From NCBI GenBank assembly GCA_034008185.1, contig CM067084.1:17884885-17948884 (forward strand): a stretch of 64,000 nucleotides of DNA, read 5' to 3'. The stretch's first letter is position 1; each line of letters begins with the position of its first letter. This DNA comes from Gorsachius magnificus (Eukaryota > Chordata > Aves > Pelecaniformes > Ardeidae). Under the pieces are notes generated by a model. It worked only from the letters and a program-made list of their open reading frames with translations. It did no database searches and was not told the DNA's origin. Both the position numbers and the translations under genes were made by a program. Below are positions 23,149-35,983 of this stretch, piece by piece.

Positions 23149-26116
23149 CTGAAGAATTAGAAATATAAAAATATGCAAGACTGAAGAGGTGGTAGACAGG
23201 AAAACATGCAAAGTGAGGGAGAAAACAACAACAAATCTGAAGACACAAAGAAAAAGTAATTATATTTAAGGAAGAATAAATGGAATGAGAATGACAGACT
23301 TTCATCCCAGTGAAACAGTATGCTGAGAAGACTAAATCTGAAAGCAAATTCCCCAGGTTCCTCAGAGTGAAGTGCAGGACACAAAGGGTTTCAAGGTAGC
23401 AATGGTAGAGTCTGAAGAGGAGAAACTAAGATTGCTTTTCTGGAGAGGTATCTTGTTTGTACCTCTCCCTGGTTTCCTCTCCTGCATACACTGGCACTTC
23501 CTACTCCTAGCATTCAGCTTTTCCATAAATGTTCTTACACCAGAAGTCTCCTTTGTGTAGGCTTGTTTGCTCAGTGTGAAGTAGGGTTAGAAAACTGTTT
23601 ATTTTTACCTCCCCTTTTCATCCTTAAATCATATCTGATCTTCAAATACCACTCATTCACATACATTATCATCCCAACACAGATGATTCAGCATCAATAC
23701 ACAAATGACAGAATTTCTTCTTCCACCATCGACATTATCATTGAGTTTAAAATAGCCAAAAAGACTTTCAGAATCCTCCTTGCTCACCTCTCTCGGCCTC
23801 CAGTAATTACTATGCAATACATCATCTCGGACTGTAACTTGGCATCAATTTAAACTCTTCATCCCACATACTTCAGCATATCTAGAATACATGCAAATCT
23901 TTCTGTTCCAGGTTAAGGTAAACATTCCAAAATTATACCTTTTATTTCTATTTTCCAAAGGAAATTCAGCCAGAACTTTCTATTTCTTTTTTTCTTTTTC
24001 CCCTAAAAAAGTAAGAAACCCTGCTTTTCAGTTGGTACTCGTCTTTAGTTTCCTCTGTGTGCTGCATCCACTTCTTGCCTTCATTTTCTGTCAAGGTGCA
24101 TTTCTCAAGCACTTTAGTATCTTCTGTTCTATGCTGCCCTAATACTGCTTTCAGCAGTCACTGATAGAACATAAAGGCAATCATAACTCAAGTTTCTTAT
24201 TTGGTCAAAGCTATAGTGATTTGAAAAAGAAAAAAGAAAAAAAGAAAAAAGCCTATAAAAGACACAAAATAAACATTGATCATGGCACCATTCATAGAAT
24301 TTAGAAGGGAAAACAAGTTTCCAGAGGAAATAGATTTTCCTCTGTCCTCTTGGTCTGATCTACTTGCAGCAGCCTGTAGAAAGACAATCGTTGTACAAAT
24401 CAATCTTTGAATACCTCTGCTAGATCAACTCATCAAGTTTAAAAGCTGTCCTAACTTTCAGAGGCCTGTAATCTCTGCTAATAATTCTTAGCAGATACTC
24501 TCTCTGAGTGTTGTCTTAGCTTAGCCAACTGTAGCAGTGGTGCTAGTCACTTCAGTCCAGTTTGCAAACAACCAACTCTTGTTTTCACACCCATCTATCA
24601 ATATTGATAACTCCTTCCTTGGGAGTTCATCAATATCAGTTGTGTCCCCTTGACCTTTCAGGGTACTACTCACAAAATACCAGTAAGAACAGTCTGAAAC
24701 AGAGCATAAAATAACACATTTGGCTCTTCTGTGCTGCAGCCCACTGTGTTTCTGTAACCTTACTTCAGAAAGAAGTAATTTTATTCTAACATCTTCCTCT
24801 TATTTTGCTATTTTTCTCCCCATCTTGCATCTGAAATTACATAGTACACACTTGAAAAACAGCGCTGGAGCTTCTAACCCTGCGAGTCCAGCTCAAAGAA
24901 AGAGAATCCTCCCTGCCTTAGTTAATAAGAGTTCAACATTTCTCCCAAGGCCCACTGTCCTGCACTGCTTGTTACAGACTGCCTGCATAAGTCAAGGGGA
25001 AAACATAAACAAATCAAACTAATGAAACTCCCACAGAAAGACATTACAGAACAGAACACACTAGTGTGGATTAGGAGCAGAATATTTTCTATAAAGAAAA
25101 CTTTCATGGATCTTTGAGGAAAACAGAAGGAAAGAAAGCAGCACAAAAAGGATAGATGTCTAAAAACTTTTTTACCCTTTGGCTATTTAGAAACTCTTTT
25201 TTTAGAAAAAAAAATTAAGTGGTAACTGATAATTTGTGTAAACTAGCATCAAATTAATCTTCCCAAAGATGAGCAGGGATATCAACACTGTTTTTTACAC
25301 ACACTTCAAAATAGTGTAGTAATAGGTATTTTGTGTATTAATTCAAGATTCAGTTGCTTTTTGTTCTTCTTTCTCTTAGAAAGACAGCAATGCTACCCAC
25401 TGCACCCTTACTCATAAGTCAGAGCTATGCACAGATCTGCCACTACACAAAAACAAGACTGATGAGCACCATCTCATGGGCATTTCAGGTAACAGATTTT
25501 GAACAAAAAAAAAAAAAGAACTTTGTGAATTCTTCAGTATACGGATCTATCTTCCAAAATAAATATATTGAAATTGAATGATACACAAGCTTAGATGTGA
25601 AAATATGGCACAAGGTAAGGACTTTTATAAAAATTAGTTGCTGCAAATATATCGGACAGGAGTGTTGTCACATCCACACAGAAAGAATTTTAGAAGTATT
25701 TAGACAGCAAAAATAAGTATTTATAAGTAGTTATGTACATACAAATTAACCCTACCCTCACCCCAAAGAATCCACTTGAGTTTTTAAAAACATAAGATGA
25801 GAGCAGTACCAACAGAACTCTTATCTTCCCTCTTAAACCATTACGTAATTAAAAAAATAATTTTAAAAGCACAATTGCATACTTGTATATTTTTTTTTCA
25901 GCTTTACAATAGTCAGTGAGAGTATAACAGACTCTTTACATCCATCCTGCAGAGCCTAGGAAGACTAAAACATGAATCCTTAAAAACAGTCTTATGAACC
26001 ATATTACTTGGAGTACTTGACATTCGACAATACAGTTCCTTTGTGACCTGAAATTTTACCCAGTAATAGTAATACCTCAGAGACAACATCCCCTTTCACT
26101 TTTCTACCAGTTCAGG
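23149..26116 (-). other. LRBA: LRBA intron 1 segment between LTRs A and B
   Basis: About 3 kb of AT-rich intron. It contains no retroviral gag/pol/env-like coding sequence, so it is not the inside of a provirus. I see only short A/T tracts (for example A13 near 25506) and no gene. Confidence 0.85.
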
Positions 26117-26673
26117 TGTCCTGGTTTCGGCTGGGATAGAGTTAATTTTCTTCACAGAAGCTAGCATAGTGCTGTGCTTTGGATTTAGTACTAGAAGAAT
26201 GTTGATAACACACTGATGGTTTTAGTTGTTGCCAAGCAGTGCTCAGACTGCTCAAGGACTTTTTGAGCTTCTCCTGCTTGGCCAGGTGCATAACAAGCTG
26301 GGAGTACAGCACAGCTAGGACCCAAACTGTCCAAAGAGCTATTCCATACCATATAACATCATGCTCGGGGGGGTTGGTGGGTCGGTCGGTCGCTGCTCGG
26401 GTACTGATCGTTGCTCGGGACGGGCTGGGCATCGGTCGGCGGGTGGTGAGCAATTGCATTGTGCATCATTCGTTTTGTATATTCTGTATATTTTGTTATC
26501 ATTCTCATTATTACTATTATTATTATTTTCTCTTATTAAACTGTCTTTATATCAGCCCTCAGCTCTACCCTTTTTCCCCTTCCCGATTCTCTCCCCCATC
26601 CCACTGAGGGAGGGGGGGGGAGTGAGCGAGCGGCTGCGTGGTGCTTAGTTGCCAGCCGGGTTAAACCACGACA
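26117..26673 (+). mobile_element. Solo ERV LTR B (5-bp TSD tcagg)
   Basis: A 557-bp LTR of the same subfamily as LTR A, from TGTCCTGGTTTCGGCTGGGA to GGTTAAACCACGACA. It has perfect 5-bp flanking repeats, tcagg, at 26112-26116 and 26674-26678. It shares with A the GGTCGGTCG tract, the duplicated CGCTGCTCGGG block, GAGCAATTGCATTGTGCATC and the ATTAAA signal. The low divergence from A by eye suggests both are fairly recent. Because its target duplication differs from that of A, the two are independent insertions and not the two ends of one provirus. Confidence 0.93.
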
Positions 26674-29600
26674 TCAGGTTACAAAGATATTCCTGTTGTA
26701 GCACCTAACATTTTGATCTTTCTTCAGTTAATTGAAAAGTCTAATACCAAGTATATTTATAGACAACTAACCTCATTAAGCATATTTCTGATAACTAAAA
26801 CTTTGTTCATTATGGTTTCTGTAAGATTTATTGGTAAAACATCTTGTAATAGTCAGTGACAGTCGAGCTAGTTTTACTCCTTTGAATGCTAGCTTTCACC
26901 AGCCCTGCACATCAAATGAAACTTTGCTTACTGTTTTTTATTTATTGTATACCACTAACAAACAAAAAAACCAAAACAAAAGATTAATCACAGCATTTTA
27001 AGCATCACTGCAGAAATGAAATTAAGAGTGAATGCAGATTCTGCTAGCACATACAAAGCTGCTCCTGGCAAAGCACTCCTCTGTGAAAACTAGATTGTTA
27101 ATTCTAGAGCAACATCATTTTTTGAAAGATATAAAGCACTGCTGTGTCCCTCCCTGCCCTGAACACAATCTAGTCTAGCTCTGGGAAAGGCATTAATTGG
27201 AACAGCATGGTCTGCACCTGGAAGAGGCGGCCACAACTCTCAAGCCAGACACTGTATTGTGTCATGTGCCCGCACCATCTTTGCAATCATTTCACAGCAA
27301 CTGAGGGTCAAACCAGATCTAGTATTTCAGGTGCAGATCAGAATGACTCTGTGTAATCCTTCTGAGCAAACCGTACAATGTTTCCTTGGCTTCCTTCCAG
27401 AACTCACTACAGTGATCTCCACACACAGCCTACTCAGCACAGAAGCTCAGCCAGCTCCCACTCACAATATATTAGTACATTAGCCAGTCTAGATCCTCTG
27501 GAATTGATACAAAGGAAACTAATATGTTATAAATTCCTGTTACCCAATTTGTCTTGTCACCACATGAAGCTCTGTGAAACTATCGGCATCAAAACAGGTG
27601 CCTTTTCCCAAGTTCACTTTGACCAGGACAATAATTCTCCTAGTTATGGCAGCAGTCAAGACATAGCAACCCACCTGTAGAAATTCACCACAGAAGAAAC
27701 TACGTTTGGTCACCAACCCTGCCTATCAACAAGGGTTACCTGCCTGGCAACAAATATTTCAGCTTCATCCTAAGATTCACATCTCGCGCAAAAAAGTTAA
27801 CACTAGGGCAAGACATATTTTGTATGAAGCAGAACATAATTATCACAGCCAAGACACTTTTCAACATCTGTTCCTGACCCAGTCAGGAACCTGTTCAAGT
27901 ATCACGTTACCCAGATTTCCAGCTTCCCCTAACAAAGATGAGAGGTTACTCTAAGGCCAAACACACCAAGTAAAGTTCCCTCCAATGTATCGAGTCAATT
28001 TTAGCATCTTTGGTTGGGCTTTCATTAGAGCACTGAATTTTCTTCCCTTTGCAATCAAAGTTTATGCATCATTTATTGCAGTATTTCACAAGACTCAGCT
28101 TTTTTTGGTTAGTCTAGAAGGTGGAGTTGCACTCTGTAAGACCCAATGGTACTCATTTTAGTACAGCATTTCCAAAATCTTCAAATCTCTAACAGAACAC
28201 CTCATATAAGAAACACTTGGCTATTTTTAAGTTTTTTACACTGTTAAACTTACTGCCACTCAGACCGAAATGACTGCAGGCCTACTGGCAATTGTTCTAA
28301 GCTGCCCCCCAATCCGCTTTGTGAAGATTTATTATTTACACTTAGTCTGCACACTAACTGCATAAAATTGTTGGCCTTATGACTGGTGTTATGCAGGAGG
28401 TCACATTAACACATTGATCGCTTGGCCTTATAATCTATACTTGACAGTCTTTCAAGGAAAGCTTCTGTTGGCAACTGTAAATTTTTAAGCACCCTTTCAA
28501 GATAAGCCTTTCAGTATCTGAATTTTAGGAAGAACGTTGCTCTGCTCTCGAACACTCATGTCTTGGTTTTTAACACTTTACATATTTCACTGGGCCACTA
28601 TTACAACGCAACAACTCCTGCCACATATCTTTTTATTTCAACCACCACAATTATGTCACAAAACACTATGCTGCTTCAATGGAATTCTAGTTTTGTTATA
28701 CAATATTATAGTTCTCTTATACTTCTATGTAGGACCACAAGTTGAAACAATCCATAAGCATACATGTGCAACACTACAGAGAATGAGACTTGCATCAAAG
28801 ACACAAATCAAAGGGATGAGAAAAACAGAACTGAGGTGACACTCAAGAAAAATAATAAAACAGAAGCTGTGAATAAATTATAAAAAGGATATCTACAGTA
28901 GAGGTAAGAGGAACAGGAAGGCCAGCAATAACTTATGCAAAATTTTCTAAGCTGAGAAAAAGATGTTAAAAGTATATAGCTCTGCAGCCCTACAACTTGA
29001 CAGTATAGCCCCCTCAAACCCAATTGTGGGCTTCTGCTAGTAAGTCAAACTTAAAGAGAAAGCTAAAAAAAAAGTCTGTGGAACATACTATTTCAGTTTT
29101 TTATCTTACATTCATCAAGTTTGAAAATAAATACTTTCAAGTGTAAATTGGTATGTCTTAATGTGCACTGAGTACATTGCAGATAAGTTTGCAGTGAAGT
29201 GTAAAAAGCTAACTCAGGTTGGTCTCTAAATGTAAACATCCCCATTGTGTTTTCCAGATTCAGTTAATATAAAAACCCAAAATAAACCTCTCGTGTCCTC
29301 TTACTGGTATTACAGGTGAGCACACAATTTGTATTACAGAACACTTCACTTTTTGTAACTGAAATGAAGCAAGAAATACCAATATAGGTTTTGGCATAAC
29401 CACCACATTATTTCAGCTCCATCAATTGCTAAGTTAAAAACAGCAAGAAAAAATCTATTTACTCAAACACTTGCAGTAAGTGCAACGAGGTCTTGAAAAT
29501 CCAATTAAACTTATAAACCCAAAGTTTTCTGCAATACCCTTCAGGTGTTTGGAAAGTAAGGTGTTTTCTGATATAGCTGTCTTTTTCCTATTTAGTATTT

Positions 29601-29840
29601 ACTTAAGATTAAGTTATGCAGCATGAGTGAAGATTAACATTTTATCCACATTAAGCCCTCTTCAAGGGAATAAGTCCGTGGAGGCACATGGGTGTCTCAT
29701 GCATGACTATTTTAGCCACACAATTGTAGCATTCTTATTTTTTACATTGATATTGCTACCTGAATATATTTATACCATGAAATCATAGCATTACACACTT
29801 ACTTTCAAAAAATCTGCTTGCTTTGGTTTTTAACACTTGT
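26674..29840 (-). other. LRBA: LRBA intron 1 segment between LTRs B and C
   Basis: AT-rich intron of about 3.2 kb. Several plus-strand frames of 75-100 codons occur (around 27259-27954 and 28537-28839), but they have no recognisable protein similarity, no domain and no splice context, so I treat them as chance. No repeat was recognised. Confidence 0.8.
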
Positions 29841-30419
29841 TGTCCTGGTTTCGGCTGGGATAGAGTTAATTTTCTTCCTAGTAGCTGGTATAGTGCTGTG
29901 TTTTGGATTTAGTATGAGAAGAATGTTGATAAAATGCTGATGTTTTAGTTGTTGCCAAGTAGTGCTTACACCAGTCAAGGACTTTTTCTGCTTCTCAGGC
30001 TCTGCCAGGTGCACAAGAACCTGGGAGGGGCCACAGCTGGGACAGCTGACCCCAGCTGATCAAAGGGATATTCCATACAATATGATGTCAAGCTCAGCAT
30101 ATAAGCTGGGGGAAGAAGAAGGAAGTGGGGAGACATTCAGAGTGATGATGTTTGTCTTCCCAAGTCACTGTTAGGCATGATGGAGCCCTGCTTTCCTGGG
30201 GATGGCTGAACACCTGCCTGCCCATGGGAAGTAGTGAAGGAATTCCTTGTTTTGTTTTGCTTGCATGCACAGCTTTTGTTTTACCTCTTAAAACTGTCTT
30301 TATCTCAACCCACGAATTTTCTCACTTTTACTCTTCCGGTTCTCTCCCCATCCCATTGGGAGGGAGTGAGCGAGCAGCTGTGTGGTGCTTAGTTGCCGGC
30401 TGGGGTTAAACCATTGACA
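29841..30419 (+). mobile_element. Solo ERV LTR C (imperfect TSD)
   Basis: A 579-bp LTR from TGTCCTGGTTTCGGCTGGGA to the end GGTTAAACCATTGACA. The flanks are cttgt at 29836-29840 and catgt at 30420-30424, a 5-bp target duplication with one mismatch. The centre differs from A and B. After the TATA-like CATATAAGCTGGGGG it has a purine-rich GAAGAAGAAGGAAG stretch, then GATGGAGCCCTGCTTTCCTG, a layout shared with LTR D. The usual ATTAAA polyadenylation motif is altered to CTTAAAAC here, so its 3'-end signal is weakened. It is older than A and B by general divergence. It is antisense to LRBA. Confidence 0.92.
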
Positions 30420-33390
30420 CATGTAAACTGAAATACTGAAAAAAAAAAATAAAATTCCATTACCAACATTGAGGAAAACACAGTGACAGTGGATGGAACA
30501 CGAAAGGAAAAACAGTATGATTTTCTTTATGTATCATTTTAAAAAGGGGTGGGATTGTCTGCTTTTTGTTTATTATTGGACTCTTTTTGCAAAGCATTCA
30601 GCACAGAATACAACGTGGTTGCTTAAGAAACCATTCTTGGTTCAGGATGAACCTAAATCTTATTCCACCTTTGTTGCCATTCACCTGTTTCCTTTTATGC
30701 GCAGTGCTGCCTTTGGCAACACTTTTACCTAAACACAGCTGGTCAATGACAGATCTGGAATACAAAAGGCTGCTGTGATACAAATACAGACACCGTTATT
30801 CATCATTTGAAAAGTACTTCAATATAAAAATTTTAACTCTATCTTCTTTCCTTCCTCTCATGCAAATTTTAGACAAGAGACAGAAAAGGGACTTAGGGAA
30901 CACGTTTCTGTTCAGCACAACCAAATCCTAATGAAACATTCAAAGACATGTTCAGGAAGGAAAGTAAAAGTTATAGAAAGAAGAAATTCAAGTTCCACTC
31001 CTTTGTAGCCTTATCAAAGTATAAAGCTAGTGTCAATCATACTCTGCCAAAATACTGTCAGCTACAGTTTGTAACCTTTGTACAAAGCAATTTACAGAGA
31101 AGCCAGAAAAGAGAATAGCTTTCAGCATCTAGAATAATTCTAACAAATAAGCATTTGACTGCAACACTGACAAAAGAATTTTAATGATTCCATGCCAGTG
31201 ATTCTATCAACTCACTCAAAGATCCCTTTTTTTTAAATGAGGTAAACAAACATTTAAAGTAATTTTGATTTCTTCTTAAAGCTAATTGTCAATCTGCTCC
31301 ATTACTGAATCACAAGTATCTTGCTGAATGTCACCACCCTTCAAACTCAGAAGGTCATATTAAGCAACGCTCTCTTTTTGTTTTAAACATTCCCCATTAA
31401 GACAACTAACTGGAGTGCCGAGCGCTATATTCATTACCTAGGTTTTTTAAACAGTCCATGTGCTGCTTGCAAAAGTTTGGAGCTAATTTAGCTGTTTAAC
31501 TCGAGACTGATACAACTCCTGATGCCAGCAGGGTAAAGAACAGTCATCACAGCAAGTTCTCTCTCCTTCTGTATGTGGGCACTCCAGGCAAAGAGGAGAG
31601 CCTGCAACAAAGGACAGCTAAAGTAGTAACACAGCTCTTTACTGAGCAGAAAATACAGATAAACCAGACAGCAACAACATTCTCTCAGAAAAAAAAAAAA
31701 AAAAAAACCAACTCACCAGTGGCAATAACTTCATTGCCACCATAGCTCTGCACTGAGAGAACCAAAGAGGAAAGCAGTGGGTTATGGAAAATAAAGCTAC
31801 AGATAAAAACCCCTCTCCACAGAAGTCTCTTAAATTCCTAAAGTATTACATACTCATTTGCTCAGCAACCATTTTTAATTTAACTGTGTTTATCCTCAGC
31901 ATCTATTATACTACTTTAACTGTGTTACACATGGCACTACAGATGGTGTTAAATGGCTCCAGGTAATCAGAAGAATGCTCTTGTGAGATAATAACATTTA
32001 AGTGACAAAATTAGATTTCTTTTCCTTACTATATTCCAATCCTATTTCTCACTGTGTTTAACTCAAAACTGATTTTCAGAGCAGTAAGATTTTTGGAACC
32101 CAAAAAATATGTGGGTGAAGTCAGTCATATAAAAACAATACTTACTAAGACTGTCAAAAATAAACTGAGAAATACATCCATTTATGGGAGAATTTTAAAG
32201 TGTTTGGTGAGGAGACAGGAGTAAATGTCTCTGCTTATGGCTCTCATTACTCAAAAAAATAATAATAGTTTTCATTCACACTGCATAAAAGTGTATTTCA
32301 ACATTTAACATGCATTTAGTTCATGAATCACCCTACTAGCATTAATTCTTCCCATCAAATCTGCAAGTAGGTTCTCATAAATTTAGGATCATCCTAGGGG
32401 ACAAGAGCTCTATTTTTTTCCAATTACAAGCACTAGTCTAGTTACCAGTTTAAGGAGTTTTACAAATTGGGAGTACGTAATATGAAAGCTCTTGTCTCCA
32501 GCCTCAGGTGGTTGTTGGCAGTAACCATGGTTATCACCATCCGCAGCAATGGCAGTGACAACAGCTGCAGCCACAGCAAAGCAAGCCAGGTACTTCAAAT
32601 GATAACACATCTATGCTTTCTTGGACACCATCTTTCGCACTTGGAGTTTGCTGCGCAAAACCAGGCAACTTACAGATTTGTCCACAACATGTATCTGCCT
32701 CAGGCAGTGCACAGGAACTCCACAGAGCTTTAGCTGAAAATAATTACACATCTCTGACTTTAGATTTGAAAACCTGAGAATTTTCATTTCCATCTTGAGA
32801 TCTTCCTCTATTCAAAGCTTCTTCTTCAGTATATACATTCCAGAGAATTAGCAGGTAAAACAGAAAAACAATTCCCACTGTCAATTTTAGGGCCTAGCAA
32901 ATAGGACCACCTCAGTATTTTCAGCATCCTTTCTTTAGTTAGCTCTTTCTATTGAAAAATAATTATTATTATTTCTACCACTACATGTTATTCTCCACAT
33001 CTTTTATTTTAAAATAAACATTTTGCCTTCATACAACCACTATTACTTGGTTTACAAGCAAGTATTGTGTTGAAGTTGTAGCATGAGTTGACTGCAGGTT
33101 TCAGGACACCCTGCCTCAGAAACTTCTGTCTGCACAACACAGCCCGCCTCCTGCCTTTGCAGAAACAAGCCTCTCACTACACACAGTCGGTCACCAAGAA
33201 CAGCTTTTGTGTTCATTTACTCTGTTACAACTAAGCATTATATAACGCAGCAGTCGGCAATGGGGTCTCCACATGTAAAGATGCTAAAATCTTCTCATTG
33301 TTCACTGCAGTTCGCAGAAGGTTAACTTTAGGGGAGAAGAGAGTATTTCAACAAAACACAGAAGTCCGTCATCTTCCCAATAGATTTTAA

Positions 33391-33410
33391 AAATAAATAA
33401 ATAAATAAAA
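33391..33410. repeat. (AAAT)n microsatellite
   Basis: About five copies of AAAT/ATAA in a row within intron 1. It is a simple-sequence repeat with no other context. Confidence 0.85.
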
Positions 33411-34136
33411 AGTTGTAGCTCCTCAGCACCAAGTCTACCAGAGGACTCGAGCGTTTACAAATTTTCTGCAGTGAGAACTGCTGTTGTGAGACAGGTCACC
33501 ACCCTATCAAGTCAAAACCCCAGGCAACACAGCTTCATATTCTACTGTCATAAGTTGTAGAATGATACTGCCCTCATTAGAGCTTCAATATCTATAACCT
33601 CACTTCAGGTTTTAGTTCATTGCTGATTCAGCCAAATAATACTTTTCTGAAGAGCTTAAGTCACAGTTGTAACAATTTACAAACAGCTAAAAAAATACCT
33701 GTATAGTAAATTACATGCCTTAAAAACTGAACTACTTTTTCTTTTTTTTAATATAGGGCAACTACAGAATTGCCACAGCAATATCCTACTGGTAAATTGG
33801 CTTTTCAGGAATATTATTCCTATGTTGTTCAGGAGGCGATCAATATAGACACCCAGATCGCCTTAGGACACGAAGTTTAGCTCATTTGATAGTGTCTCAA
33901 TTTCTAGTTTTCTCAACAGTGTCATTTCAGTTTTAAGACTTTAGTTCTTCATTCTAGTTTTCTCATTTGACAGTTTCATTTGTTACTTTCTTGGTTTTAA
34001 GCAGGTTTCTACTTTTTGACATATACTCTGCCCCAGGAATTGGAAAACAAAGATCTAAATGGCAACCTACATGTACCAAGTACCCCTCAGTGGCTGTTTC
34101 ATGACTTTAGCTTACAGCAGTAGAATCCTGGAATAT

Positions 34137-34182
34137 ATCCTGAAATATATTGACAGATTATCCTGAAATATATTGACATATT
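34137..34182. repeat. 23-bp tandem duplication
   Basis: Two adjacent 23-bp units beginning ATCCTGAAATATATTGACA. They differ at one position near the end (agatt versus atatt). A shorter degenerate copy (AATCCTGGAATAT) precedes them. This is a local slippage or duplication in intron 1. Confidence 0.9.
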
Positions 34183-35017
34183 ATCTCATTACCATATGAT
34201 CAGTAAATCATCCCACTTGCTTAAAACACGGGGAGACTAGAAAAGAAGACAAGGAAAATCAGCCCTTCAGAAGGAGGACAGCTTGTTACTCTTTCAGAAT
34301 GAGAACTGAGCTTCAGCCTTCTAGCTGCCTGCTAGCAGCAATCCTGCTCTTACAACAGGCTTCGCAGCTGAAACAGAAGGCATTCCTTGTAGGCAAGGTA
34401 CAAGACAGACAGATGCTGCTGCAATTTTATTATTTCCTTCCAGTTTGTAAAGGTTGTGTGGCTCTTTACTGTAAGAGTCATGTTCTGAGTTACAACAAAC
34501 ACAATTAGAGCCTTAATTCAACATCAGCCACCAAATTCAAAAGGTACCAGCACAATTAGTTTATTGCTTTCAAAAAAAGATCAAGACTGACACTATTCTG
34601 CTTATGACTTCTAATTAGGAACTGTAACTACTCGTGACTTCTATCTAGGATAATTTTTAAGCTACAATATCTGTTGGTGAAAACAGGAAGACCAGTTTAT
34701 TAGGACAAGCACATTGTAAAAATAAAAAGATAGTTTTCTCAAAAATCGAATTAGCCTTTGTAATACAAATGCACATATAATGCATAACTGACAACACTTT
34801 CAGCTGTTTCCTGAATGAAAAGGTTGTTTCCAAGCAAGGTTGACCAGTTCCTTCTCTCAAGCTTCAAAAACTAAAACAGAAGATGAGGAACACCTCATTC
34901 ACTAAACATTTCAAATTATGAAGATAATTCCATGTCTCTGCACATACAGTGAGGATGAAGAGTCCAATTCCCTAAAAAGGGCATCCTCCCTGTCTAAGTA
35001 AAGTTGTCTTTTTCAGT

Positions 35018-35983
35018 ACTATTTGGAATGACAAAGCCCGGTCCGGTCTTGTTCAACTTGTTCATCAATGACCTGGACGAGGGGACAGAGTGTACCCTCA
35101 GCAAGTTCGCTGATGACACAAAACTGGGAGGAGTGGCTGATACGCCGGAAGGCTGCGCTGCCATTCAGTGGGACCTGGACAGGCTGGACAGTTGGGCGGA
35201 AAGGAACATGATGAAATTCAACAAGGGCAAGTGTCGAGTGCTGCACCTGGAGAGGTCAAACCCCATGCACCAGTACAGGCTGGGGGCTGACCTGCTGGAA
35301 AGCAGCTCTGCCAAGAGGGACCTGGGAGTCCTGGTGGATGGCAAGCTGACCATGAGCCAGCAGTGTGCTCTTGTTGCCAAGAAGGCCAACGGCATCCTGG
35401 GGTGCATTAAGAGGAGTGCGGCCAGCAGGTTGAGGGAGGTTATCCTCCCCCTCTACTCTGCCCTGGTGAGACCCCACCTGGAGTACTGTGTCCAGTTCTG
35501 GGCTCCCCAGTTCAAGATAGATGAGGAACTCCCAGAAAGAGTCCAGAGGAGAGCAACTAGGATGATAAAGGGACTGGAGCATCTCTCCTACAAGGAAAGG
35601 CTGAGAGAGTTGGGCTTGTTCAGCCTGAAGAAGAGAAGACTGAGAGGGGACCTCATCAACACGTACAAACATCTTAAGGGTGGAAGTCACGAGGACAGAG
35701 CCAGACTCTTCGCAGTGGTGCCCAGCGACAGGACCAGGGGCAATGGGTACAAACTGAGACATAAGAGGTTTCAGTTGAATATGAGGAAAAACTTCTTTAC
35801 TCTGGGGGTGACGGAGCACTGGCCCAGGCTGCCCAAGGGGGTTGTGGAGTCTCCTTCTCTGGAGATATTCAAGGCCCACCTGGATGAAGTCCTGTGTAAC
35901 CTGCTCTAGGAGAACCTGCTTTAGCAGGGCGGTTGGACTAGATGATCTCCCGAGGTCCCTTCCAACCCTTGCAATTCTGTGAG
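35018..35983 (+). mobile_element. CR1 LINE, 5'-truncated, with open RT C-terminus
   Basis: A 5'-truncated chicken-repeat-1 non-LTR retrotransposon. Its reading frame is open from 35004 to the TAG at 35907-35909 (301 codons, the first few not CR1). It encodes the C-terminal part of the reverse transcriptase. The catalytic motif FADDTKLGG is at about residues 35-43, followed by the thumb/C-terminal stretch with [14 protein letters not shown] and [20 protein letters not shown]. The frame starts inside the RT just after the conserved position normally reading GSVLGPVLF. The first codons use a non-ATG start and are fortuitous, so no functional protein is expected. A 3' UTR follows with the typical GATGATCTCCCGAGGTCCCT and an eroded 3' terminus (CAATTCTGTGA for the family ATTCTATGA). 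The lack of stops indicates a comparatively recent insertion. It is antisense to LRBA. Confidence 0.95.

Larger units (their letters stand above)
30420..35017 (-). other. LRBA: LRBA intron 1 segment between LTR C and the young CR1
   Basis: AT-rich intron. It contains an A19 run at 31689-31707, a short AAAT microsatellite at 33391-33410 and a 23-bp tandem duplication at 34137-34182. No gene was recognised. Confidence 0.85.

Noticed and set aside
22572..26673. LTRs A and B as the two ends of one provirus
   Set aside because: Each has its own perfect 5-bp duplication, the outer flanks do not match (ctgaa versus tcagg), and the 3 kb between them holds no retroviral genes.
35004..35909. 301-codon frame as a host gene
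   Set aside because: The FADD motif and flanking residues identify it as a CR1 LINE reverse transcriptase C-terminus.
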